In this document: positions 35,354 to 43,220 of the stretch, piece after piece | Position numbering within the stretch: the first letter of the stretch is position 1 | Layout: each line of letters opens with the position of its first letter | Origin: Lachnospiraceae bacterium | GTDB lineage: Bacteria; Bacillota; Clostridia; Lachnospirales; Lachnospiraceae | Assembly: GCA_021205225.1 (NCBI GenBank) | Contig: JAJPXX010000070.1 | Location: 1 to 56,544, forward strand | Length of the DNA: 56,544 nt | Direction of reading: 5' to 3' | Notes under the pieces: generated by a model | What the model was told of the DNA's origin: nothing | What the model saw: the letters and a program-made list of their open reading frames with translations, nothing else | The model's database searches: none | Position numbers and translations under genes: made by a program

Positions 35354-36196
35354 ATGGACAGTGAACCAAGATTCGCCATTCTGATTGATGCGGATAATAT
35401 TTCAGACCGATATGTAAAAATCATACTTGATGAAGCTGCAAACAGTGGGATTGCTACGTATAAGCGCATTTATGGGGACTGGACGAGTCCCCGGCTGGCG
35501 TCGTGGAAGAATGTGCTTCTGGAGAATTCCATTATTCCCATGCAGCAGTACAGCTACACGATTGGGAAAAACGCTACAGATTCCTCGATTATTATCGACG
35601 CGATGGATATTCTGTATTCGGGGAATGTGGACGGCTTCTGCCTGGTATCCTCGGACAGCGATTTTACGAGGCTGGCGTCGCGGCTGCGGGAATCGGGGAT
35701 GCAGGTGATCGGCATGGGCGAGCAGAAGACGCCAAAGCCTTTTATATCGGCCTGCAATCAGTTTAAATACCTGGATCTGATCTATTCGAATCAGCAAAAA
35801 GAGGAGAAAGAAGAGAAAGAAGAGAAAGAACCGGAAACAGCGGAGACTCCAAAGCAAAAGGCAGGAGCAGCCTTTGCAAAGCAGAAAACGGCCGTTTCTG
35901 CAGCAAAGCAAAAGGAAGCGTCTTCATCGAGGAAAAAATCGACATCCTCCAAAGAGAAGGAACTGAAACAGGTGCGCAAGACGATCAACGCCATTATCGA
36001 AAAGTTTTCAGACGAGGACGGGTGGCTGTTTTCCGGGAAGCTTGGCGATCAGCTCTCCAGGCGTATGCCGGAGTTTGACGTGCGCAATTATGGCTTTACC
36101 AAGTTTACACCATTTATTATGTCGCTTGGGAACTATGAGACGGACAAACGTCCGGCGAGCGGCGGCTCTACACAGATTTATTTTCGCATGAAGTAA
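35354..36196 (+). CDS. NYN (LabA/DUF88-type) domain protein with C-terminal LOTUS/OST-HTH domain
   Basis: 280 residues. The N-terminal NYN domain, a PIN-like nuclease fold, shows AILIDADN (Asp12, Asp14), DSSIIIDAMDIL and CLVSSDSDFTRL, the expected acidic metal-site residues. A charged Lys/Glu/Ala linker (about 150-205) leads to an OST-HTH/LOTUS-like domain (about 208-280, with DEDGWLFSGKLGDQL and FDVRNYGFTKF). Members of this architecture are thought to act on RNA; the target is unknown. The ribosome site is GGAAAGAG. It stands between the structured repeat and the yqfC operon. Confidence 0.85.
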   Translation: MDSEPRFAILIDADNISDRYVKIILDEAANSGIATYKRIYGDWTSPRLASWKNVLLENSIIPMQQYSYTIGKNATDSSIIIDAMDILYSGNVDGFCLVSSDSDFTRLASRLRESGMQVIGMGEQKTPKPFISACNQFKYLDLIYSNQQKEEKEEKEEKEPETAETPKQKAGAAFAKQKTAVSAAKQKEASSSRKKSTSSKEKELKQVRKTINAIIEKFSDEDGWLFSGKLGDQLSRRMPEFDVRNYGFTKFTPFIMSLGNYETDKRPASGGSTQIYFRMK

Positions 36197-36334
36197 ATCT
36201 TTCTTTGCGCATTCGCCGGCAGACCTGCGGCGCCGGTGACAGATGTGTCAGGTTCTAAAGCGAAGCTGCGGCACATATAGTAGCAACAAAGGAATTGCGG
36301 ATGGGAAGCGGCAGCCTTGCGTGGGAAAGAGAAT

Positions 36335-36580
36335 ATGGTGCGCGCACTGCAATTGCCGGACGATTACCGTAAAGGCCGCGCACTGGTACGTATGGAGGGG
36401 CAGGAACACGTCTGTGTTGAAAATTTCAAAGGCATCTGTTCCTACACGGATGAAGAGGTTTCTCTGGCGACTGCGGGAAATCAGATACGCATAAGAGGGA
36501 AACGCTTGCGGATTGACTGTTATACAAAGGATGAGATTGAGATTTCCGGCCAGATAGAGGCGGTGGCTTATCTGCCGTGA
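36335..36580 (+). CDS. yqfC: Sporulation protein YqfC
   Basis: About 81 residues, beta-rich. The core ENFKGICSYTDEEVSL and the ending RLRIDCYTKDEIEISGQI are typical of YqfC. YqfC is a sporulation protein made in the mother cell of Bacillus and conserved in spore formers. The start is uncertain: ATG at 36335 after GGGAAAGAG, or an in-frame TTG at 36317. It is the first gene of the conserved order yqfC-yqfD-phoH-ybeY. The 138 bases upstream hold no gene. Confidence 0.85.
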   Translation: MVRALQLPDDYRKGRALVRMEGQEHVCVENFKGICSYTDEEVSLATAGNQIRIRGKRLRIDCYTKDEIEISGQIEAVAYLP

Positions 36581-36670
36581 AAAAGCCGGGCGATAAAGGA
36601 ATATGACAATACGGAGTTCGATAAATTCCATGGGGCGGTGGAGAGCTTATACACGATAGGGGGAGGCTCT

Positions 36671-37909
36671 GTGGAACAGCATTTCTTCGATTTTATGTGT
36701 GGGTATGTCCGGATCCGGATCAGCGGGGAAGCCTGCGGCCGCTTCCTGAACCTGTGCGCGTACCACGGGATTCGGCTGTGGGGCCTGATTCCCATGGATG
36801 GAGCCTGTGAGACTTACGTTTCCAAAAGGGATTTTTTCAGGCTGAAAACGTTTGTAAGAAAAAGCCACACCAGAATCAGGATTGCCGGTCGGTATGGCTT
36901 TCCTTTTTTTATACATAAATATCGCTCCAGATGGGCATGCGCCTGCGGAGCCATTGCCGCTGCTGTGTTTATGGCCTGGCTGTCGGCGCATATCTGGAAT
37001 ATCAGCATTGAGGGAAATCTGTCGCAGACGGATGATGTGATTTTTGAATATCTGGAAAATGAGGGAGTCAGTCATGGAATGTGGAAAAACCAGGTTGACA
37101 CTCAGAAGCTTTCCGAGCAGATTCGTATGTATTTCACACAGTTTTCCTGGGTGTCTGCGGATCTGAAGGGCACCCGGCTGATCATTTATGTCCGGGAGGG
37201 AACCTTATCTGCACTGACAGAGGACGATGCCACGGAATCCGCCGGCGGTATCGCGGCCGCAAAGGCGGGAACAGTCGTTTCCATCTACGTCCGGAAAGGA
37301 CGCGCTTCTGTTGCGGTGGGGGACGAGGTCGAAGCGGGAGATATGCTGGTATCCGGCCAGATTCCGGTCTACAGTGACGATGGGACGGTCATTTCCTGGC
37401 AGTCGGTAAACGCAGATGCGGATATTCTGCTTCGAACTGAGACAGACTATTATGAAGAGCTTGCTTTCAAAACGACGCTGAAGGATTACACCGGACGCGA
37501 GAGAGTATACTATCTGCTCCGCTTCGGCGGATACTCCTTTGCACTGCCCGGCGGCTTTCGGAAGACATTTGACCTGTTTGACCTCACGGGAGAAATTACC
37601 CAGCTGCAATTATCGGAAAATTTCTATCTCCCTGTTTATTTTTACAAATATACGGCGAAGGAATATGAAAGTTTGCAATATAGCTACACAGAGGAGCAGG
37701 CAAGGCAGATTCTGGAATCCCATTTATCCGATTACATGGAAAATTTAACAGAAAAAGGGGTTCAAATATTTCAAAATAATGTTACAATAGATGTGTTTGA
37801 AAATGTGGCTGTGGCCAGGGGAAGCCTGATTACGGATGAATGCGCGGTAGTTCGTGCCGAAGATACGGCCGCATCACAGGATATGCAGGAGGAAGAACCA
37901 TCAGGATGA
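36671..37909 (+). CDS. yqfD: Sporulation protein YqfD
   Basis: About 412 residues. YqfD is a conserved membrane protein needed for sporulation in Bacillus. The N-terminal domain (FDFMCGYVRIRISGE, GIRLWGL) leads to a membrane segment (about 88-108) and a large outer region with IEGNLSQTDDVIFEYLENEGV and YVREG. GTG at 36671 after AGGGGGAGG is preferred to an earlier GTG at 36638. Its TGA overlaps the phoH ATG by four bases, which implies coupled translation. Confidence 0.9.
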   Translation: MEQHFFDFMCGYVRIRISGEACGRFLNLCAYHGIRLWGLIPMDGACETYVSKRDFFRLKTFVRKSHTRIRIAGRYGFPFFIHKYRSRWACACGAIAAAVFMAWLSAHIWNISIEGNLSQTDDVIFEYLENEGVSHGMWKNQVDTQKLSEQIRMYFTQFSWVSADLKGTRLIIYVREGTLSALTEDDATESAGGIAAAKAGTVVSIYVRKGRASVAVGDEVEAGDMLVSGQIPVYSDDGTVISWQSVNADADILLRTETDYYEELAFKTTLKDYTGRERVYYLLRFGGYSFALPGGFRKTFDLFDLTGEITQLQLSENFYLPVYFYKYTAKEYESLQYSYTEEQARQILESHLSDYMENLTEKGVQIFQNNVTIDVFENVAVARGSLITDECAVVRAEDTAASQDMQEEEPSG

Positions 37910-38919
37910 GTATGTCGGAAAGAACTCTCACTGTACCGGCCGGACACGAGACAAATGTTTTCGGTCAGTTTGATAAAAATATCAAAAAAGTAGAGCGTGC
38001 GCTTCATGTGACCGTGCTGGTCCGGGATGACGGGATCCGGGTTGTCGGAGGACCGGATGCGATTGCGCGTGCCGGCGAGGTATTTGACAATTTATGCGAG
38101 CTTTCAGCGCGCGGAAATATCATTACAGAACAGAATGTTGATTACGCGATCGCGCTTTCCATGGAAGGGAAAACATCTTCCATGATTGAGATGGACAATG
38201 ACTGTATCTGCCACACCATTAACGGAAAGCCCATCAAGCCGAAGACGCTCGGACAGAAGCATTATGTCGATGAGATCCGTAAGAATATGATTGTGTTCGG
38301 TATCGGTCCGGCCGGTACCGGTAAGACCTATCTGGCGATGGCAATGGCGATCGCCGCGTTTAAGAATGAGGAGGTCGGCCGCATCATTCTGACGCGCCCG
38401 GCGATTGAGGCGGGCGAGAAGCTGGGATTTCTGCCCGGTGATCTGCAAAGCAAGGTAGATCCGTACCTTCGTCCGCTGTATGATGCGCTCTATCAGATCA
38501 TGGGAGCGGACAGTTTCGCCAAAAATATGGAAAAGGGGCTGATTGAGGTGGCTCCGCTGGCATATATGCGCGGACGGACGCTGGATAACGCTTATATCAT
38601 CCTTGATGAAGCGCAGAATACTTCCCCGGCGCAGATGAAGATGTTTCTCACGCGGATTGGCTTCGGCTCGAAGGTGATTGTGACCGGCGACCGCACGCAG
38701 AAGGATTTGCCGCCAGGCACACCTTCCGGACTGGATATTGCGGTCCGGGTGTTAAGCAAGGTGGAAGGGATCAGCTTCTGCACACTGACAAGCCAGGATG
38801 TGGTGCGCCACCCGCTGGTTCAGCGGATTGTAAACGCTTATGAGGAATACGAGGAACAGCAGCAGCGGCGCTCAAAGGCGAAGTCCCGCTCGGACAGCCG
38901 ATCGGGGCATACCGCATGA
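37906..38919 (+). CDS. phoH: PhoH-family ATPase
   Basis: 337 residues. An ATPase of the helicase-like PhoH group, probably acting on RNA. It shows Walker A GPAGTGKTYLAMAMA, the Walker B type motif IILDEAQNTSPAQMKMF and VTGDRTQKDLP. A KH-like N-terminal region (about 30-80) precedes the ATPase. The start overlaps the end of yqfD (ATGA), with AGGAGGAAGAACC upstream; a longer frame reaching into yqfD is not needed. The C-terminus is rich in Gln, Arg and Ser. Confidence 0.94.
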   Translation: MSMSERTLTVPAGHETNVFGQFDKNIKKVERALHVTVLVRDDGIRVVGGPDAIARAGEVFDNLCELSARGNIITEQNVDYAIALSMEGKTSSMIEMDNDCICHTINGKPIKPKTLGQKHYVDEIRKNMIVFGIGPAGTGKTYLAMAMAIAAFKNEEVGRIILTRPAIEAGEKLGFLPGDLQSKVDPYLRPLYDALYQIMGADSFAKNMEKGLIEVAPLAYMRGRTLDNAYIILDEAQNTSPAQMKMFLTRIGFGSKVIVTGDRTQKDLPPGTPSGLDIAVRVLSKVEGISFCTLTSQDVVRHPLVQRIVNAYEEYEEQQQRRSKAKSRSDSRSGHTA

Positions 38920-38932
38920 GGGGGAGATTTCC

Positions 38933-39430
38933 ATGACGATTGATTTTGAAAATGAATGTGAGGGAAAGCTTGACATTGATCTGTACGCGATCGCCAGGCA
39001 GGTGGTGGAGGGAACCCTGGATTATATGAATTGTCCATACGAGTCCTGTGTCGGTCTGCTGATTACGGACAATGAGGAAATCCACCGGCTGAATCTGGAG
39101 CATCGGCAGATCGACCGGCCGACGGATGTGCTGTCCTTTCCGATGGTTGATTTTGAGACGCCGGGGATGTTTGACTGGCTGGAAGAAGACGGAGACGACT
39201 ATTTTGACCCGGAGAGCGGGGAACTGCTTCTGGGCGATATTGTGATTTCCGCGGACAAGGTGCTGGAGCAGGCCGCTTCTTACGGACATTCCGTGACCAG
39301 AGAGTATGCGTTTCTGATTACGCACAGTATGCTGCACCTTTTTGGATATGACCATATGACGGAGAGTGAAGCGGCGCAGATGGAGCAGATGCAGAGGGAA
39401 ATCCTGGATTCTCTGCAAATCTACCGGTAG
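38933..39430 (+). CDS. ybeY: Endoribonuclease YbeY
   Basis: 165 residues. A zinc-dependent RNase for 16S rRNA maturation and ribosome quality control. The three-histidine zinc motif is in THSMLHLFGYDHM; RPTDVLSFPM is the other family signature. GGGGGAGATTTCC precedes the ATG at 38933, 13 bases after phoH. It has an acidic insertion (LEEDGDDYFDPESGE) before the LGDIVIS strand that is common in clostridial members. Confidence 0.95.
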   Translation: MTIDFENECEGKLDIDLYAIARQVVEGTLDYMNCPYESCVGLLITDNEEIHRLNLEHRQIDRPTDVLSFPMVDFETPGMFDWLEEDGDDYFDPESGELLLGDIVISADKVLEQAASYGHSVTREYAFLITHSMLHLFGYDHMTESEAAQMEQMQREILDSLQIYR

Positions 39431-39491
39431 GCGCGCAAAACAGATTACACAATATTTTATCATTGCAGAAGAAAGGAACAGGGGATATAGG

Positions 39492-40604
39492 ATGAACAGA
39501 AAAAAATTATTTGCGGGTATTCTGACGGCGGCGGTATTGGCCGGCACTATGGCGGCCGGAACGCATACGTTTGCAGAGGAGGCAGAAGCCGCAACCGAAA
39601 GTACGACTGAAGCTGAGACTACGGATGAGATGGTCAGAAGCTTTCTGACCGGCAAGCTGGTTCCGGAATCCATCGGGCGTTCTATCCCGATCGCGGTAAT
39701 GTTTAATAATATTCAGGATGCGCTTCCGCAGTCGGGCATCAGCAATGCGGAGATTGTCTATGAAGCGCCGGTTGAGGGCGGTATCACCAGACTTCTGGGG
39801 ATCCTTGAGGATTATCAGGATGTGGAGCGGATCGGTTCTGTGCGCAGCTGCCGCGAATACTTTATTTATTTTGCGCGGGAGTTTGAAGCAATTTATATGC
39901 ATTACGGAGAAGCGGTATATGCAGTCGACCTGCTGAATATGTCGGATACGGTGCGTCTGAGCGGTATGGGGGATAATGGTCTGAGTTACTCCGGAGAGGG
40001 AGAGATTGTCTACTATCGCTCCGATGACTTCGTAGCTCCGCACAATGTTTTTACCAACTATGAAATGATTCAGGCGGGCATTGAGTACAAGGGCATCTCC
40101 ACCGACTATTCGGAGGAATATCTCGCAAGCGGGCATTATCAGTTTGCCGGTGATGATGAGATCGTCACACTGGAAAATGGCGAGGACGCGATTACTGTAT
40201 CTCCCGGATATTCTTACAACAATGCCTATTTTGTATATGATTCTGAGACTGGCCAATATACCAGATATCAGTACGGGGATGTACAGACCGATTATCTGAC
40301 CGGGAACGCGCTTACCTATGAAAATATTATTTTCCAGTATTGTTCCTCCTCTGTGCTGGACGACAATGGCTACCTTGGCATTAATGCGTATTCAGGCGGT
40401 TCCGGAAAATACATCACGCAGGGGAAAGCGATTGATATTACCTGGTCGAAGGACGACAGCTCGTCCGATCCGTATGCGTCAGGCAATTTCGGCGTAACGC
40501 ATTATTATGATTCGGATGGCAATGAGATCACTTTAAATCAGGGAAAGACCTGGGTGTGTATCATTCTGAATTCTAATACGGATGCGGTTTCCATCGAGGG
40601 GTAA
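39492..40604 (+). CDS. Secreted DUF3048 (YerB-like) protein
   Basis: 370 residues with a signal peptide (MNRKKLFAGILTAAVLAGTM, cleavage near residue 28) and a Glu/Thr-rich start of the mature part. It contains the DUF3048 pattern: IPIAVMFNNIQDALPQSGIS, EIVYEAPVEGGITRLLG, and GSVRSCREYFIYFA. The family includes the lipoprotein YerB of Bacillus; its function is unknown. There is no lipobox cysteine here. The ribosome site is AGGGGATATAGG. It precedes the flippase by 12 bases, so the two are probably cotranscribed and may share a wall-related role. Confidence 0.88.
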   Translation: MNRKKLFAGILTAAVLAGTMAAGTHTFAEEAEAATESTTEAETTDEMVRSFLTGKLVPESIGRSIPIAVMFNNIQDALPQSGISNAEIVYEAPVEGGITRLLGILEDYQDVERIGSVRSCREYFIYFAREFEAIYMHYGEAVYAVDLLNMSDTVRLSGMGDNGLSYSGEGEIVYYRSDDFVAPHNVFTNYEMIQAGIEYKGISTDYSEEYLASGHYQFAGDDEIVTLENGEDAITVSPGYSYNNAYFVYDSETGQYTRYQYGDVQTDYLTGNALTYENIIFQYCSSSVLDDNGYLGINAYSGGSGKYITQGKAIDITWSKDDSSSDPYASGNFGVTHYYDSDGNEITLNQGKTWVCIILNSNTDAVSIEG

Positions 40605-40615
40605 GAGGTTAGACT

Positions 40616-42274
40616 GTGAAAGAAAAGAACAAAAGTGGAAATGGTTTCCTGGTGCAGGGGTCCATCCTTGCGGGGGCGGCGATTCTCGCAAAAGTGATTG
40701 GAATGCTTTACCGTGTCCCGCTCCAGAATATTCTGGGAAACCAGGGCAACGGATATTATTCTACCGCGAATGAGGTCTACGCGATCCTTCTGATGGTATC
40801 CTGCTTCAATATGCCCCTGGCTGTGTCCAGGCTTGTATCCGCCAGAGTACACAGGGGAGAATACCGAAACGCGCACCGGGTCTTTTTATGCGCGGTGCGG
40901 TTTTCCATGCTTCTGGGCGGTTCTATTGCGCTGGTTACCTACGTTTGCGCCGGATTCATTACAAAATATATGATGTCAATGGAGCTGGCGGTGTATGGCC
41001 TGCGCGTCCTTGCTCCGGCGATCTTTATCTCTGCGATTCTGGGTACCTTCCGCGGTTATTTCCAGGGCTACGGCACCATGGTTCCGACCGCGTTCTCTCA
41101 GGTGATCGAGCAGATTGTGAATGCGGTCATAAGCCTGGTATGCGCAAATATCATGTACAGCTACGGCGAGAGCCTGGCGGCTTCAGAAGGAAATGCTTCC
41201 CTGGCGCCGGCCTGGGGCGCTGCCGGCGCTACCTTTGGTACGGTGGCCAGCATTACGGTGGCGCTGATTGTCGTGATGCTGATTTATCTGGCGCAGTCGA
41301 AGTCACTCCGTACACGGATGCGCAAGGATCACACAGGCGTCCGGGAATCCTCTGCGGATATTTACCGGGAACTGATCGCTACGATTCTTCCGGTTATTCT
41401 GAGTACCGTTGTCTATAATATCACGAATGTGCTTGATCTGGGTGTGTTCAGCAATGTTTTGCAGCGTCAGGGCTTTACGGAGGATCAGGCGACGACGATC
41501 TGGGGCATTTATTCCGGGCAGTTCCGTGTCCTGATGAATGTGCCGTTGGCACTGGCGTCCAGCCTGTCGCCGTCGGTGGTGCCAAGCCTGACCGCGGCGA
41601 TGGAAAAGCGGGATAAGGAGGACGCGCGCCAGAAGGTCAGCTCCTCTATCCGCTTTACCATGTTTCTTACCATTCCCTGCGCGGCGGGTATGGCGGCTCT
41701 CGCGGAGCCGATTATCACTATGCTCTTTACGAATGAGACGGGGACGCCGCTTTCGGTCGGAATTATGCAGGCGGGCGCTCTGATGATTGTTTTTTACGCG
41801 CTTTCTACCCTGTCAACCGGAATTTTACAGGGGCTTGGACGGATGCGCCAGCCGCTGATTCACTGCTGTATTGCCCTGGCCATTCATCTGGCCGCATTGT
41901 ATATTCTGCTGACGACATTTAATCTGAACATTTATTCTGTGGTGATAGCCAATATTATTTTTGCTGTTGTGATCAGTATTTTAAATGCGGTTTCGATTGC
42001 CAGATTCCTGAATTACCGGCAGGAGCTTTACCGCACGTTTGTGGTGCCGGCTATTGTCTCTGTTATTATGGCGGCGGCCGCTTATCTGGTATATATGGCG
42101 GTTCATACGTTTCTGGGTAATACCGTGTCTACTTTTATCGCGGTCATTGCGGGTGTGGCAGTATACGGGATCGGGATGGTGTCGTTTCACGGGGTTACAC
42201 AGGAGGAGATCGCGGCGTTACCCAAGGGGACGGTGCTGATTCGTTTCCTGAGGAAGCTTGGATTATTCCGATAG
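40616..42274 (+). CDS. Polysaccharide/lipid II flippase-like membrane protein (MATE-like, SpoVB type)
   Basis: 552 residues with about 14 predicted membrane helices. It belongs to the MOP superfamily group with SpoVB, YtgP and MurJ-like exporters, which flip lipid-linked wall or polysaccharide precursors. N-terminal signs are GSILAGAAILAKVIGMLYRVPL and NGYYSTANEVY, the hallmark of SpoVB-like members. GTG start after AAGAGGTTAGACT. In spore formers such proteins act in wall or cortex synthesis; which one applies here cannot be told from the sequence. Confidence 0.9.
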   Translation: MKEKNKSGNGFLVQGSILAGAAILAKVIGMLYRVPLQNILGNQGNGYYSTANEVYAILLMVSCFNMPLAVSRLVSARVHRGEYRNAHRVFLCAVRFSMLLGGSIALVTYVCAGFITKYMMSMELAVYGLRVLAPAIFISAILGTFRGYFQGYGTMVPTAFSQVIEQIVNAVISLVCANIMYSYGESLAASEGNASLAPAWGAAGATFGTVASITVALIVVMLIYLAQSKSLRTRMRKDHTGVRESSADIYRELIATILPVILSTVVYNITNVLDLGVFSNVLQRQGFTEDQATTIWGIYSGQFRVLMNVPLALASSLSPSVVPSLTAAMEKRDKEDARQKVSSSIRFTMFLTIPCAAGMAALAEPIITMLFTNETGTPLSVGIMQAGALMIVFYALSTLSTGILQGLGRMRQPLIHCCIALAIHLAALYILLTTFNLNIYSVVIANIIFAVVISILNAVSIARFLNYRQELYRTFVVPAIVSVIMAAAAYLVYMAVHTFLGNTVSTFIAVIAGVAVYGIGMVSFHGVTQEEIAALPKGTVLIRFLRKLGLFR

Positions 42275-42349
42275 CCGCCAGATACCTGTGCAGGCACGGC
42301 TGCCTGGCTCGCAGCTTTGCGGGAATGAAAAAAGAAAGGGAATACAGAA

Positions 42350-42568
42350 ATGGACGCGAATAAATTACAGCGGATTAATGAGCTGGCGCGGCGCGCGAAG
42401 GCGGAAGGGCTGACGGAAGCAGAGCGAAAGGAGCAGGCCATGCTTCGGCAGGAATATATCGAGGCGGTCCGCAGAAATCTGCGGGGACAGCTGAACAATA
42501 TAGATGTGGTGAATCCGGACGGTACGATAGAGAATCTGGGTGAGAAGTATGGAAAAAAGGGAAATTAG
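42350..42568 (+). CDS. DUF896 family protein (YnzC-like)
   Basis: 72 residues, helical and charged. The pattern RINELARRAKAEGLTEAERKEQAMLRQEYI with a C-terminal NIDVVNPDG is that of the small DUF896/UPF0291 family. The function is not known; a B. subtilis relative is in the SOS-induced yneA operon. It overlaps the cyclo-ligase gene by 20 bases in another frame, so the two are translated together. AAGAAAGGGAA precedes the ATG. Confidence 0.9.
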   Translation: MDANKLQRINELARRAKAEGLTEAERKEQAMLRQEYIEAVRRNLRGQLNNIDVVNPDGTIENLGEKYGKKGN

Positions 42569-43100
42569 AAGGATGGTGAAGGAACGGCGTCGGGAATTGT
42601 CCGAGGCCGTTTTGAAAGAAAAAAGTGAGAAAATCTGCGCGGCAGTGCTGGCGATGCCGGAATTCCAGACGGCGGACGAGGTATTTGTTTATATGGACTG
42701 CAAAGGCGAGGTTTCCACAAAACCGCTGATTGAGGCGGCCTGGCGTCTGGGAAAGAAGGTGGCTGCCCCGAAGGTGGAAGGGGAAAATATGAGCTATTAT
42801 TATATTTCTTCTTATGACGATGTGGAGGATGGCTATTTTCATGTGCCGGAACCGGCGACGGACAGGCCGGCCGCAGGGGATTCGGCAGAGGCGGCGCTTC
42901 TGATTGTGCCGGGCGTGGGGTTTGATCTGGAGCGGAACCGCTGCGGCTATGGAAAAGGCTTTTATGACCGCTACCTGGCGGCGCATCCGGGGCATACGAC
43001 GGTTGCGCTGGCGTTTGAGTTCCAGATTGTAGATGAGGTGCCGACGAGGCCGGAGGATATCCGTCCGATGACTCTGGTGACGGAGCGCCGGGTTCTGTAA
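42549..43100 (+). CDS. 5-formyltetrahydrofolate cyclo-ligase
   Basis: 183 residues. It converts 5-formyl-THF to 5,10-methenyl-THF with ATP. The family signature around VPGVGFDLERNRCGYGKGFYDRYL is complete, and an N-terminal basic stretch (RRMVKERRREL) is usual. The ATG at 42549 follows GGGTGAGAAG; a GTG three codons earlier is possible. It overlaps the end of the DUF896 gene. Confidence 0.94.
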   Translation: MEKREIRRMVKERRRELSEAVLKEKSEKICAAVLAMPEFQTADEVFVYMDCKGEVSTKPLIEAAWRLGKKVAAPKVEGENMSYYYISSYDDVEDGYFHVPEPATDRPAAGDSAEAALLIVPGVGFDLERNRCGYGKGFYDRYLAAHPGHTTVALAFEFQIVDEVPTRPEDIRPMTLVTERRVL

Positions 43101-43220
43101 GGCACGCAGAGCAATGCCTGGCATAAGCGTGGAAGGGATGTGCCAGACATCAGAGAAGAAAAAGAGTGGGTGATGTCTGGAATGGGGACAGATGAGAAAA
43201 ATGGTGAGGAGAGAGACAGC

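Noticed and set aside
36274..36281. CATATAGT resembling a sigma-E -10 box before yqfC
   Set aside because: No matching -35 element at the expected distance; a mother-cell promoter is likely somewhere here but cannot be assigned.
42289..42305. Small CAGGC/GCCTG hairpin after the flippase gene
   Set aside because: Only five base pairs and no T run; too weak for a terminator call.
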